Shown here in pieces: positions 29,639 to 38,327 of a stretch of DNA of 64,000 nt. The DNA is from Symploca sp. SIO2E9 (lineage in GTDB: Bacteria > Cyanobacteriota > Cyanobacteriia > Cyanobacteriales > Coleofasciculaceae): contig JAAHGS010000005.1 of assembly GCA_010692645.1 (NCBI GenBank), positions 16,161 to 80,160 of the forward strand. Direction: 5' to 3'. The notes beneath the pieces are model-generated. The model saw only the letters and a program-made list of their open reading frames with translations. It ran no database searches and had not been told where the DNA came from. Position numbers and translations under genes: made by a program. Positions within the stretch are counted from its first letter, which is position 1. Every line of letters begins with the position of its first letter.

Positions 29639-30097
29639 TTATTTACATTTGCTTCTAATAATCCAATAGCTAATCGATAATGACAAAATAGCAACTCCCA
29701 GGCCAATCACCTCCAATCCTGAGGTTTTGTCGATATCGAGAATAATAATTTTACGAGCAACAGCAATAAGAGAGGTAACAATAACTAACTCTACTTGAAC
29801 GACGTGTCTTTTGAGGTATGCGCTAATGTTTTCTAAAATTTCTAAGGCAATCAGAACATTAAGAAACAGACCAAAGGTTTTAAATAAAGTTGTTTTAAAT
29901 ACACCTTTTGTTTCTGAGCTTAATAGCTCTCGAAGAATAAAATAAGTTAGATCAAAAACTGCAAACAAAATGACGACTACCATCAATAAAGATAGTATTT
30001 TGGACACGATAACTTCGATGTCTTCAAGTAATGCTAAAAAATTCTCATCTTTACTAGTTTTTTTCAAGTGCTGGGATAGTTTTTTTAACCAGTTCAT
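29639..30097 (-). CDS. PsiE-family membrane protein
   Basis: 152 residues with a polar N-terminal 25 residues and four hydrophobic segments (VIVSKILSLLMVVVILFAVF, LFLNVLIALEILENISAY, VELVIVTSLIAVARKIIIL, VIGLGVAILSLSISYWII). The EILENISAYLKRH and AVARKIIILD segments are typical of the phosphate-starvation-inducible PsiE family. The family's biochemical role is unknown. It is located in the plasma membrane. It is separated from its neighbours by repeat-containing DNA and no Pho box was identified. Confidence 0.82.
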   Translation of the reverse strand: MNWLKKLSQHLKKTSKDENFLALLEDIEVIVSKILSLLMVVVILFAVFDLTYFILRELLSSETKGVFKTTLFKTFGLFLNVLIALEILENISAYLKRHVVQVELVIVTSLIAVARKIIILDIDKTSGLEVIGLGVAILSLSISYWIIRSKCK

Positions 30098-30174
30098 GGA
30101 AAAATGCTTAAAATAAGGGCAAGCGTAGCTCAGATTTTATCAAAAAAAGCACCAACTAGGAATTATCAAACCAT

Positions 30175-30267
30175 TAAGTAGTCGGACAGAAATAAACCTG
30201 GCTGTGTAAACAATTATGAAATCCTCCGAAGTTACCTTACACCCTACACCCCACACCCTGCCTCAAC
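30175..30267 (+). repeat. Dispersed ~90-bp repeat, copy A
   Basis: Begins TAAGTAGTCGGACAGAAATA, contains CTGTGTAAACAATTATGAAA and ends in TTACACCCTACACCCC-type heptamers up to TGCCTCAAC. A second copy lies inverted at 49535-49632. The shared middle is nearly identical over more than 20 bases. Non-coding and probably mobile. Confidence 0.75.
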
Positions 30268-30345
30268 CAGTAACCTTTATCAATGTCGCAGGTACTTAGT
30301 TTATGCTCTCAACAAAGTTCCAAAACCTCTCTCTGCTGAGAAGCT

Positions 30346-31713
30346 CTAGCTCAAGGCAAATAGCTGAGGGCTTCCAGCGCGGATAGTAAAGCTGTTGAGG
30401 TACTCAACTGGTTGACTAGGATCAAACTCTCGTTTGTCGATGAAAACTTCAGTTGGCTCAATCTTAAGACGCTCACTGGGTAGCTCTATTTCCAATGCCT
30501 TAGCACTGTCTTCATAAATTTTTACTGGATAAATTCGGTCGATAATTTCGTCAGCATCGGCAGGATATTGTCTCATCTCAAGCTGACGCCAGCGAATCAT
30601 CTGAGTTAGTAACCAAATCCCATAGGAACGCCAGGGATAGTTAGCATGATTTGGTGGCTTCAGATAGTTGGTATCTTGAAAGTGAAATATGTAGAAATCA
30701 GTAATTTCTTCAACTCGTTGTTTTTGATCAAAACTACCATAATTATAGTTCCCAATTAGAGATGCTTCTGTATACTTAACCTTGCTGTGAAGATATCGTT
30801 GGCTAGAGATTTTCTGGGCGATAGACTGACGATTATCTAATTGGTCACAAAATTGACAAGCCTCAAGTACTGCAGCTACCAAAGCTCTGGCAGTGTTAGG
30901 ATTTTCTTCAACCCAGGGCTGCATAGTTGCTAGCACTTTGCCTGGGTGTCCCTTCCAGATATTGCGGCTGACATAACTGGTAAATCCTGCCTTTTCCAAA
31001 GCTGCCTGCTGATTCCATGGTTCACTCACACAGTAACCATTAACTATCCCAGCCTGTATTTTGTAAATCATTTGTGATGGTCCAAACTCAACCATCTCAA
31101 CCTCTTTTTCAGGGTTAATACCCATTGCTGAGAGCCAATAGCGGCTGTTGTAGTTGTCCATTGAGGCGGGAAAATCTATTGCCAACTTTGGTGGTTGCTC
31201 TAATCCTCTAACATATTTTCTGTAAGCGTAGGCAAACTCCTGAAAATGGAAGTAATCTATTGAGGGTCTAACTCCAGCTTCCCAAACTTTTTTAGCAAGG
31301 GTAATACTGCTACCATTGAGGTTAAGTAGCATCAGGGAAACTATGGGAGCATCCACTTTACCAAGCTGAGCCAGCATAGGCATGCCAAACAAGGCAACTG
31401 AAGCATCTAAACTCCCTTTAATTAAGGCATCCTGAACTGCTTTCCAGTCACTTTGCTTGCTAAAGCCTACAGTAAGACCATAGCGTTCAAAAAAGCCTTC
31501 TTCTTTGGCAATAATTAAGGGGGCACACTCAATTACTGGAACAATTCCAAGAGTTAAATAAGTCTTCTCTAATTTACCAAAGATATCTTTTTGGGAGGAG
31601 TCAGAGGAGAGTTCACGATTAGAAGAATTAAAAAAGTTACCTTTCCCGCAGGCAGTGAAACCAAACCCACCAGCTGCGAGACTAATGTATTTGAGAAAAT
31701 TGCGACGATCCAT
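30346..31713 (-). CDS. NrtA/CmpA/SsuA-like substrate-binding lipoprotein
   Basis: About 455 residues. The N-terminus MDRRNFLKYISLAAGGFGF followed by TACGKG combines a twin-arginine motif with a lipobox, so it is probably a Tat-exported lipoprotein. The fold is that of nitrate/bicarbonate/alkanesulfonate binding proteins (LTLGIVPVIECAPLIIAKEE, GFFERYGL, GIVNGYCVSEPWNQQA). The size matches NrtA or CmpA. The preferred start is the ATG at 31713; an ATG at 31731 is in frame. No permease or ATPase genes lie nearby, so this is an orphan receptor whose ligand cannot be told. Confidence 0.82.
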   Translation of the reverse strand: MDRRNFLKYISLAAGGFGFTACGKGNFFNSSNRELSSDSSQKDIFGKLEKTYLTLGIVPVIECAPLIIAKEEGFFERYGLTVGFSKQSDWKAVQDALIKGSLDASVALFGMPMLAQLGKVDAPIVSLMLLNLNGSSITLAKKVWEAGVRPSIDYFHFQEFAYAYRKYVRGLEQPPKLAIDFPASMDNYNSRYWLSAMGINPEKEVEMVEFGPSQMIYKIQAGIVNGYCVSEPWNQQAALEKAGFTSYVSRNIWKGHPGKVLATMQPWVEENPNTARALVAAVLEACQFCDQLDNRQSIAQKISSQRYLHSKVKYTEASLIGNYNYGSFDQKQRVEEITDFYIFHFQDTNYLKPPNHANYPWRSYGIWLLTQMIRWRQLEMRQYPADADEIIDRIYPVKIYEDSAKALEIELPSERLKIEPTEVFIDKREFDPSQPVEYLNSFTIRAGSPQLFALS

Positions 31714-31789
31714 TTCTTCACGCCTGCACATTAATAATGTTTGTGTTTTAGGAGGGGTGAACGCAATTTTGCGTGGGATTTGAGTTCTC

Positions 31790-31821
31790 CGCGTCTGGGC
31801 GTCTGGGCGTCTGGGCGTCTG
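31790..31821. repeat. Four tandem GCGTCTGG octamers
   Basis: The eight-base unit GCGTCTGG is repeated four times (last copy GCGTCTGC) between the NrtA-like gene and the Cys-repeat protein gene. Pyrimidine-rich CCCCTCTCC follows at 31880-31900. Confidence 0.8.
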
Positions 31822-31932
31822 CCTGCTTAATTATTTCCCCACACCTTTTTTCACTCACCCTTTTAGGAGTTCTTCCAACCCCCTCTCCCCCTCTCCCCTT
31901 TCATCCTTCTTTTAGTTGATTCGCCAACAGTA

Positions 31933-32559
31933 TCAATTACTAGAAGGCTTTAGGGGAAGATTTGGTGCTGGTATAATATCCGGTGTAAACTCCAGAGGAG
32001 GGTTTGATTTATTAGGTGATGAGGGAGGGAATAATTCGCTGGGGAAATCCTCGGCAGCAATACAGGTTGCTAGATTTCTGGAAGTGGAAAAATCACTCTG
32101 ATTACTCAAACCGATAACACATTCAGAAAAGCGAAGGGGCAAAAGGCTGCGACGGCAGTGATCTAGAACTGATAATACTTCTGGGTTTGGGGTGCGATGA
32201 TTGATATTGATTACACAACGTGCCAATTCTACAGGACGCCTGACTTTAGTGCAGGCGTTAAGGGCATCGCTGCCACTAGTAGGTGTCTGTAAATTAATTC
32301 TGAGGACGCATTCAGATAAGTCCTCGGGAACAAAAGCCTCTGCACAGGCTTTAACTGCTTGTTCTGGAGGAATATTAGCACGATCTAACTCTAGAGCGCA
32401 GAGTTCAAAATTATTAGAGGCAGCGCTGGCAGGAGAACTTGGAATGGCAATAGCTAATAATCCAGCTATTGCTAGTTGACTGACACAAACTTGCCTCGAA
32501 AGTGCTAAGGTTCGATTTCTAAAACTCTGAATAGGTCTGATGCCACTTTGCTTATTCAT
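31933..32559 (-). CDS. Secreted Cys-repeat protein of unknown function
   Basis: 208 residues with a signal-peptide-like segment (about 27-48, AIAGLLAIAIPSSPASA), presumably cleaved after ASA. The mature region has four repeats of about 31 residues, each with C-x15-17-C spacing: FELCALELDRANIPPEQAVK, LSECVLRINLQTPTSGSDAL, LARCVININHRTPNPEVLSV and FSECVIGLSNQSDFSTSRNL. This suggests a disulfide-stapled helical array in the periplasm or outside. A Pro-rich tail closes the protein. It lies 32 bases after the MFS gene and is likely cotranscribed with it. The family is seen in cyanobacteria but has no known function. Confidence 0.65.
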   Translation of the reverse strand: MNKQSGIRPIQSFRNRTLALSRQVCVSQLAIAGLLAIAIPSSPASAASNNFELCALELDRANIPPEQAVKACAEAFVPEDLSECVLRINLQTPTSGSDALNACTKVRRPVELARCVININHRTPNPEVLSVLDHCRRSLLPLRFSECVIGLSNQSDFSTSRNLATCIAAEDFPSELFPPSSPNKSNPPLEFTPDIIPAPNLPLKPSSN

Positions 32560-32591
32560 AATAGTTCTAAATATAGATCTCCTAGGTTATG

Positions 32592-33719
32592 CTAGCTGTT
32601 TTGGGGGCATTTATTCAGTTGAAAGCTCAAAATATAGAGAACTAGAGCCAAAAAAATGAATTCATAGGCTAAGTAAGCTGGATCATCCAGCAAACTCAAG
32701 AATGCAGGTATAGAAGTTTTTCCGATGTAAGCTGCGTATAGCAAATAACTCAAGGCTACGTGACCACAGCGTTCTTGCAGAAGCGCAAACATTGTTGCAA
32801 ATAGCGGCCCATAGAAAAATCCCGCTAGTGGGAAGAGCAGGGCTAGAGGGGGAATTAGGCTCAGTCCCAAGACTACTAAAGGACAAAATAGCAGCAAAGA
32901 TAGTGATTGTACTGGTTTCTGTCCCACCCAACCTGCTAAGGTCATCCTGCCTAAGGTCAAACAGCCCCAATATAGAGAGAGCAAAGTTCCACTTAGAGTT
33001 ATATCTCTACCTAAATGGATGAGATAAGCGCTGCTCCAGGTTCCAAGGGAACTTTCTAAGCCCATATAGAACATAACAATTAGTAAGAATATAGAAGCTC
33101 GACGCCAGGGTATGTTCTTGCCTTTTAGAGACAAGTCTTGCACTGGTGGAGAACCCCAAGCTAGGATAGCTGAGACTAGAGCAAGTAGGGCAACTAAGGT
33201 CACAACCATTCTCCAAGGCAGAAAAGAACCAAGCAGTGGAGCGCTGATTGCTCCTACACCAAAAGTTGCATTTGCCCAGTTGAGTATTGCTACCCTTCGT
33301 TTGGGGTGAAGTTCACCGACTAGGCTGTTACCTTGCAAAGTTAGAACACCATCTCCCAATCCCAGCAAAAAAGCAGCAACTAATAGTCCTTGTAAGCCTA
33401 GGGTAGAGGCAATTAGCAAGGCACATCCGATAGCACTACAAGAGAGACTCATCAGAGGGTGACGCTGACGGCGCTTAGAGGTAAGACTAATACCTAATAA
33501 ACTGCCTAGTAGAAACAAGTTATAGAACGGTCCAATGCCAAAGTCAGCACCAAACTCAGCTTGCCACTGGGGTAAAATTCCTCCAGGCAAAGCAACAATG
33601 CTCCCATGTAAAAATAGACCAAGAAAGCCTGCGATCGTAAAACGAAGTTGAGAAACTCTGCCGGCTGCTAGTATCTTGCTCAAATCTAGTACGGTTGTCA
33701 TCTGAGAAAAGTATTTCAT
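32592..33719 (-). CDS. MFS transporter
   Basis: 375 residues with ten to twelve hydrophobic segments and the usual cytoplasmic basic loop after the second helix (LTSKRRQRHPLM), as in major facilitator carriers. The second half (GLESSLGTWSSAYLIHLGRD) resembles sugar/FucP-like or unassigned MFS members. Substrate and direction of transport cannot be told. A downstream secreted protein gene follows after 32 bases on the same strand. Confidence 0.75.
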   Translation of the reverse strand: MKYFSQMTTVLDLSKILAAGRVSQLRFTIAGFLGLFLHGSIVALPGGILPQWQAEFGADFGIGPFYNLFLLGSLLGISLTSKRRQRHPLMSLSCSAIGCALLIASTLGLQGLLVAAFLLGLGDGVLTLQGNSLVGELHPKRRVAILNWANATFGVGAISAPLLGSFLPWRMVVTLVALLALVSAILAWGSPPVQDLSLKGKNIPWRRASIFLLIVMFYMGLESSLGTWSSAYLIHLGRDITLSGTLLSLYWGCLTLGRMTLAGWVGQKPVQSLSLLLFCPLVVLGLSLIPPLALLFPLAGFFYGPLFATMFALLQERCGHVALSYLLYAAYIGKTSIPAFLSLLDDPAYLAYEFIFLALVLYILSFQLNKCPQNS

Positions 33720-33891
33720 AAGACTTAAGCTTTGGCACTACTAGCTGTGGTGCGGGAGATTTGTTGTGATCACTGGTCTTAAATAGTACAATTGAACTAC
33801 ATACTAAATATAGCAATTAACAAGTGGTAATACGCTATATATGAAATAAACTGAGTGATATAGATTTTTCCAGACCCTTCGACTAGCGAGA

Positions 33892-34575
33892 TCAAATACT
33901 CAACTTCTGCGAGGTTCCACTGCCAACTTCAGAGGATAACCATAACCACAACTGCTCATCAGTGAAATCTGGAACTGCCATCATTGCTCCAGCAGAACAC
34001 AGATTTTCTGGTTTGTGGGTTGAGGCAATGCCAATCGTGCGTATACCTGCTCCCACAGATGAACGAATACCGGAAGGAGAATCTTCAAAGGTAATAGCTG
34101 ACTCTGGGCTTATTCCCAAGCGCTTGAGGGCTAACTGGTAAGGGGCAGGATCAGGCTTGCCTGCTGCTGCTTGTTCTGCTAAGGTGACACTCTCAAAAGT
34201 ATCACTTAGGCCTAAAACTGACAGCATGAATTGAGCGTTGGGTGCTGGAGCATTTGTGACTACGGCTTTTTGTAACCTCAATTCATCTGTCCATGCTAGT
34301 GTCTTGGCAAGTCCAGGTAGCGGCTTTAACTGCAAAGCTAACTGCCGAAAAAGAGCTTCTTTCTGTTCTGCAAGTTCTTGACCTGCTTCTAATGAAAGAG
34401 AGGGTAAGATCTCCTTGATGAGTTCTTGGTTGGTACGCCCACTGATCTGACTTTGATAAAAGATTTCGTCTATCTCTAGTCCGTAGTCCCTCAAAATACC
34501 TTGCCAAACCTGGTAATGCAAAGGATCTGTATTGGCGAGAGTGCCATCTAAGTCAAATAGAATTGCAGCCAGCAT
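33892..34575 (-). CDS. HAD-superfamily phosphatase (beta-phosphoglucomutase-like)
   Basis: 227 residues. Motif I FDLDGTLANT has nucleophile Asp8 and acid/base Asp10; motif II lies at AVVTNAP, motif III Lys at GKPDPAPYQLAL, and motif IV at ITFEDSPSGIRS. A helical cap follows motif I, which is the subfamily I arrangement shared with beta-phosphoglucomutase and phosphoglycolate phosphatase-like enzymes. The substrate is unknown. Cytoplasmic and monocistronic. Confidence 0.88.
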   Translation of the reverse strand: MLAAILFDLDGTLANTDPLHYQVWQGILRDYGLEIDEIFYQSQISGRTNQELIKEILPSLSLEAGQELAEQKEALFRQLALQLKPLPGLAKTLAWTDELRLQKAVVTNAPAPNAQFMLSVLGLSDTFESVTLAEQAAAGKPDPAPYQLALKRLGISPESAITFEDSPSGIRSSVGAGIRTIGIASTHKPENLCSAGAMMAVPDFTDEQLWLWLSSEVGSGTSQKLSI

Positions 34576-35020
34576 TTTTTTGCAGATGTGAAAATATTAT
34601 TTTAAGTGATTGTTTCCCCCTCAACACTAGAAATATCCATTAATAATTATGATTCCTTGACAATGAAACCTGAATCATCAATAATGAAGTAATTTGAATA
34701 AAGATTTAGTTAAGAAGGTAATTAAGCAGTCGGACACAGTTAGCTTTATTAACTGTGAGGGCGAGGAGACTTATTAACTAGGAGCTTTGAACAGTAAGGG
34801 TTTCAGTCTAAGTAAGACTTCTTAAGACAGTGACCAAAATTTATGTTCAACTAATTAGTTCAACTAATTATCTTAGTAATTTAATAGTATTTGATTGTAT
34901 CACATAAAAACAACAAAGACAATAGGGCAGTACCTTAGGCCGCACTAATTCAGATTCTCCCTTGTCTCTGTTGCCTAATTAAGTCTTCCTAGGAGGATAT
35001 TGAGATGAGTGCTATTGGCT
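34576..35020. other. Intergenic region with repeat core and a strong orphan ribosome site
   Basis: 445 bases without a recognised gene. It carries a variant TAAGCAGTCGGACACAG repeat core (34723-34739), a direct duplication of TTCAACTAATTA (about 34846-34871), and on the plus strand AGGAGG (34991-34996) followed by ATG at 35005. The frame from that ATG runs only 20 codons into the 3' end of moeB, so it is probably a relic. Confidence 0.45.
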
Positions 35021-36193
35021 TTAGTACTCAGGTATGGATGAGTCAATTTCCCGACTCCAGGCAGTAATTCCACCTTTAAGATTGACGCCTTCAATACCAA
35101 CATCCTTTAAGATTGCTAAAGCTTTGGCTGAGCGGCCTCCCATCTTACAATGAGCAATTAACTGATGACCATTGAGCAGTTCTTTAACTTTTTCAACACC
35201 AGGGCCTTTTTCAATTTCTGGCAATGGTACCAGGGTTGAGCCAGGAATTCTAGCAATATCGTATTCATTTGGATTGCGAACATCAAGCAAGACAAAAGCA
35301 TCCTTACCACTATCGAGGAGTTGCTTGAGTTCTTGCACCGTCATCTCTGAGATTTCCATCTTGCTTTGACGCTCCTGTTCTCTGGCTTGGGGGATTCCGC
35401 AGAATTGTTCGTAGTCGATGAGCTTGTCAATAACTGGTCTTTCTGGGTTTGGTCTAAGCTTCAGTTCGCGGAAGGTCATATCCAAACAATTGTAGAGCAA
35501 TAAGCGCCCACTAAGGGTATTGCCTTTCCCCAGGATAATTTTGACGGTTTCTGTTGCCTGAATCAAACCAATAATCCCTGGTAAAATTCCCAAGACGCCT
35601 CCTTCTGCACAGGAAGGTACCATTCCTGGTGGTGGTGGTTCGGGGAACAAATCGCGGTAGTTGGGACCGCCTTCGTAGTTAAACACTGTTGCCTGCCCTT
35701 CAAACCGGAGAATTGAGCCGTAGACGTTGGGCTTGTCAAGCAATACGCAGGCGTCATTAACCAGATAGCGAGTAGGGAAGTTATCGGTGCCATCCACCAC
35801 TATGTCATAGGGCTTGATAATCTCCAAGGCATTTTCGGAGGTTAAGCGGGTTTCGTAGAGGTCAATCTGACAGTTGGGATTGATTTCGAGAATACGACTT
35901 TTTGCCGATTCAATTTTGGGCTTGCCCACCCAAGATGTTCCATGAATCACTTGCCGGTGCAGATTGGAACTATCGACAATATCAAAATCTACAATGCCAA
36001 TACGCCCGACACCAGCAGCAGCTAAATACAGCAGTAAAGGCGATCCCAACCCGCCAGTACCAATGCACAAGACACTGGATGCTTTGAGGCGCTTTTGACC
36101 TTCTAGCCCTACTTCTGGCAAGATAATGTGTCGGGAGTAGCGTCCGTATTCTTCTTTGGTCAGCTGGATTTCATCCAGATTGGGGTTTAACAT
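35021..36193 (-). CDS. moeB: MoeB/ThiF-type adenylyltransferase fused to rhodanese
   Basis: 390 residues. The N-terminal E1-like domain has the nucleotide loop GTGGLGS (45-51), IVDFDIVDSSNLHRQ and the thiol region SCAEGGVLG. It adenylates the C-terminal Gly of a small sulfur-carrier protein (MoaD or ThiS type). The C-terminal rhodanese domain (from about 285) carries the active Cys349 in HCKMGGRS and would pass persulfide sulfur to the carrier. The fusion serves molybdopterin, thiamine or cysteine sulfur transfer. A JAMM protease gene lies upstream on the same strand, 164 bases away, a common pairing. Confidence 0.9.
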   Translation of the reverse strand: MLNPNLDEIQLTKEEYGRYSRHIILPEVGLEGQKRLKASSVLCIGTGGLGSPLLLYLAAAGVGRIGIVDFDIVDSSNLHRQVIHGTSWVGKPKIESAKSRILEINPNCQIDLYETRLTSENALEIIKPYDIVVDGTDNFPTRYLVNDACVLLDKPNVYGSILRFEGQATVFNYEGGPNYRDLFPEPPPPGMVPSCAEGGVLGILPGIIGLIQATETVKIILGKGNTLSGRLLLYNCLDMTFRELKLRPNPERPVIDKLIDYEQFCGIPQAREQERQSKMEISEMTVQELKQLLDSGKDAFVLLDVRNPNEYDIARIPGSTLVPLPEIEKGPGVEKVKELLNGHQLIAHCKMGGRSAKALAILKDVGIEGVNLKGGITAWSREIDSSIPEY

Positions 36194-36357
36194 GGCGAGA
36201 TCCTAGGGAGAACAAAACTAATAGCTTCTCTAGAAATTGACACTGAGCATCAAGGTAACCAATTTTGGCTATTGGCTTTTGAGCAAGGTAACATACTGCC
36301 ACTATCAGTGATTGTGCATCAAGAAGTCGCAGCCGTGAACAAAGCCAGACCTGACTC

Positions 36358-36825
36358 TCAAACCATAAGCATTTCCTCTGGTTGGAATTGGTGATTGTCA
36401 TCAAGTCTCCAGCTTTTGAGTTCACAAGCTTTACCCTTTTGAACGGAAATTATAATATATGAATACCGTTGCCAGGCGATCGCTCGGTCAAATTCTGAGG
36501 GAATGGCTTGGTGATCTGGGTGAGAGTGGTAGACTCCGATTATATCGATTTGGCGATCGCGTGCGTATTTTTGTGCCTTAAGTATTAATCTTGGGGCAAT
36601 TAAGAAACTACTGGATTTACTAGAGGAACGTGACTGTAAACCATTGATGGTCATGAACTGGTCAGCTGTTTGTTTGTCCCAACTGTTTTCTGTAGGCAAG
36701 ACCTCGATTAAGGTTTTGCTCTCGCCATTAATCTTACCAAGCAGCAAGCCGCAGCATTCCTCTGGGTAAGTGCTTTCTCCATGGGCTTTAAGTTTCTCGA
36801 TCTGGTCATAGTGGATGTTTAACAC
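36358..36825 (-). CDS. M67 (JAMM/Mov34) metallopeptidase
   Basis: 155 residues with a complete JAMM zinc site: Glu22/23 in PEECCGLLLG, then H100-x-H102-x7-S110-x2-D113 in GVYHSHPDHQAIPSEFD. Bacterial members of this group clip sulfur-carrier or ubiquitin-like proteins (as Mec+ does for CysO), exposing the C-terminal Gly-Gly for MoeB-type activation. Its position upstream of moeB on the same strand supports a joint sulfur-transfer role. A Ser-rich insert (SRSSSKSSS, 65-73) appears before the central helix and is unusual. Confidence 0.87.
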   Translation of the reverse strand: MLNIHYDQIEKLKAHGESTYPEECCGLLLGKINGESKTLIEVLPTENSWDKQTADQFMTINGLQSRSSSKSSSFLIAPRLILKAQKYARDRQIDIIGVYHSHPDHQAIPSEFDRAIAWQRYSYIIISVQKGKACELKSWRLDDNHQFQPEEMLMV

Positions 36826-36856
36826 TGCCAGTTAATTTTAAGTCAACTCAAGGTAT

Positions 36857-36902
36857 ACAGCGTTTCTCAAATTGATGAGATATCTTCGATTTGAGAGACG
36901 CT
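36857..36902. repeat. Inverted repeat of the GCGTTTCTCA family
   Basis: AGCGTTTCTCAAAT (36859-36872) pairs with ATTTGAGAGACGCT (36889-36902) with one mismatch around a 16-base loop containing GATGAGATA. It resembles the arms of the TATAGC-bordered elements at 26886 and 57209 but has lost the repeat cargo. The remaining gap to 37160 holds TCTTTGCG repeats and no gene. Confidence 0.65.
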
Positions 36903-37160
36903 GAATTGGAGTATGAAATTGCCTTTGTTAGATCTAACGAACCAACAATTCTTTAGGTCTTTGCGTCTTTGCGTCTTAGCGCGAAATTCATTCATCCCTT
37001 TAATTCAGCAATGCCCAATTTTATTACTCCCACTCCTCACTCCCCATGACAAAAGTACTGAACCAGATAAAGAAGCGCTATAATAGTTAGCTCTTGCCTT
37101 ACCCATACTAGTGATTGTAATTGTATGCCAGCATGGTAGCTATGAACGCATGGTATAGCG

Positions 37161-38327
37161 ATGAATGACTCTATAAATATAACTCAAAATTACGAAAATT
37201 TACCATCCTTATTTCATCAATATGCTAACCAACAATTGAGCGCGCAAGACCAGAAAGTGCACGAGTCTCTCCATCGAAGACAGATTCCTCTGAGCAATAT
37301 TTCCAGACTTGAAGATGCTTACAAAATTTCCTTTGAAATTGCTAATAATATTTCTTTAAACTTTATAGAAAATCAAGTCTTGCGACAAATTGAAGTTGCC
37401 GCTGATTTTATTCGTGATTTCCAGATTGGAATTCTCGGTCAACGCACAGGAATATTCCAACTATACGAAATAGAAATTGCTATTGATCACCACCTCAGAA
37501 AGACATTAATTTTTGAAGCGGGAAAACTATCAATATATATTCCCTATTGTCAGAGCAGATTTATCGGTCGCTATCTTCAATATCAGGAACTAAAAAAACT
37601 CTGGAACCGAGGCAAACATCTTGCCAAAGATTCACCTATCCGTAAACTTTGGTGGTTATTTAACCCAATTGGTGAGTTTCGTTCTAACCTCAGGGCAACC
37701 TTAGTGCTAGCTGCACAAAAACAAATTTTGGGAATTGATAAATTTGTTCTCAAGTTTGGGCTTGCTGATCTTAGCGATAGTGATGCTCAACCTCCAGAAA
37801 ATCTGACCTTAGATTATAAAAGTTCTAGTTTCAAAGATAACGTAATTGCTTTTCTAAAAGCTAGTGTAAATGAAGAAAAACTGGGTTTGAATCTAGAGCT
37901 TGCCCTTAAAGACCAAGATGACTCAAGTTTAATTAAGTTGCTGAATTTATATAGGGAAAACTTAACAGATTCAGCGCAAATAGAGGAACTAATTGAAACC
38001 AGTGCTTTAAGTTTACAGGAAGTGATTCACGAAGAAAAATCTAAAGTTAATCTTAAAATGTTTGGATTTGTCAATGTGGGTAATTATCACCGCATTGATG
38101 TGGAACTTAACTTTAGTTCAGGTTACTTAAAAAAATATGTTGAGATCATTTCCAGAAAGGCAGAGGTCAAAGCCATTCAATTCGGATTTGTGAATGTCTA
38201 CACAATTGATGATATTACTGTCAAACCAAGCTTTCATGGTGCAATCAAAGTTAATTTTGAAGCTGCCGCTTTAGAACGTGCCTTGAGAGAATTGTTCCCT
38301 CAGGATAGTTTACTTACTCCTAAGTAA
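37161..38327 (+). CDS. Protein of unknown function
   Basis: 388 residues, soluble, without signal peptide or membrane segment. The N-terminal ~130 residues look helical and end in an IYIPYCQSRFIGRYLQYQEL segment. The C-terminal ~110 residues are alternating beta strands with an internal echo: FGFVNVGNYHRIDVELNF and FGFVNVYTIDDITVKPSF, separated by about 35 residues. I recognise no family. Monocistronic, preceded by an A+T-rich spacer. The 3' end overlaps the converging natE-like gene by 28 bases. Confidence 0.55.
   Translation: MNDSINITQNYENLPSLFHQYANQQLSAQDQKVHESLHRRQIPLSNISRLEDAYKISFEIANNISLNFIENQVLRQIEVAADFIRDFQIGILGQRTGIFQLYEIEIAIDHHLRKTLIFEAGKLSIYIPYCQSRFIGRYLQYQELKKLWNRGKHLAKDSPIRKLWWLFNPIGEFRSNLRATLVLAAQKQILGIDKFVLKFGLADLSDSDAQPPENLTLDYKSSSFKDNVIAFLKASVNEEKLGLNLELALKDQDDSSLIKLLNLYRENLTDSAQIEELIETSALSLQEVIHEEKSKVNLKMFGFVNVGNYHRIDVELNFSSGYLKKYVEIISRKAEVKAIQFGFVNVYTIDDITVKPSFHGAIKVNFEAAALERALRELFPQDSLLTPK

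Noticed and set aside
35005..35067. 20-codon gene behind an excellent AGGAGG site
   Set aside because: It overlaps the 3' end of moeB and is too short to be judged; it is noted as a possible relic only.
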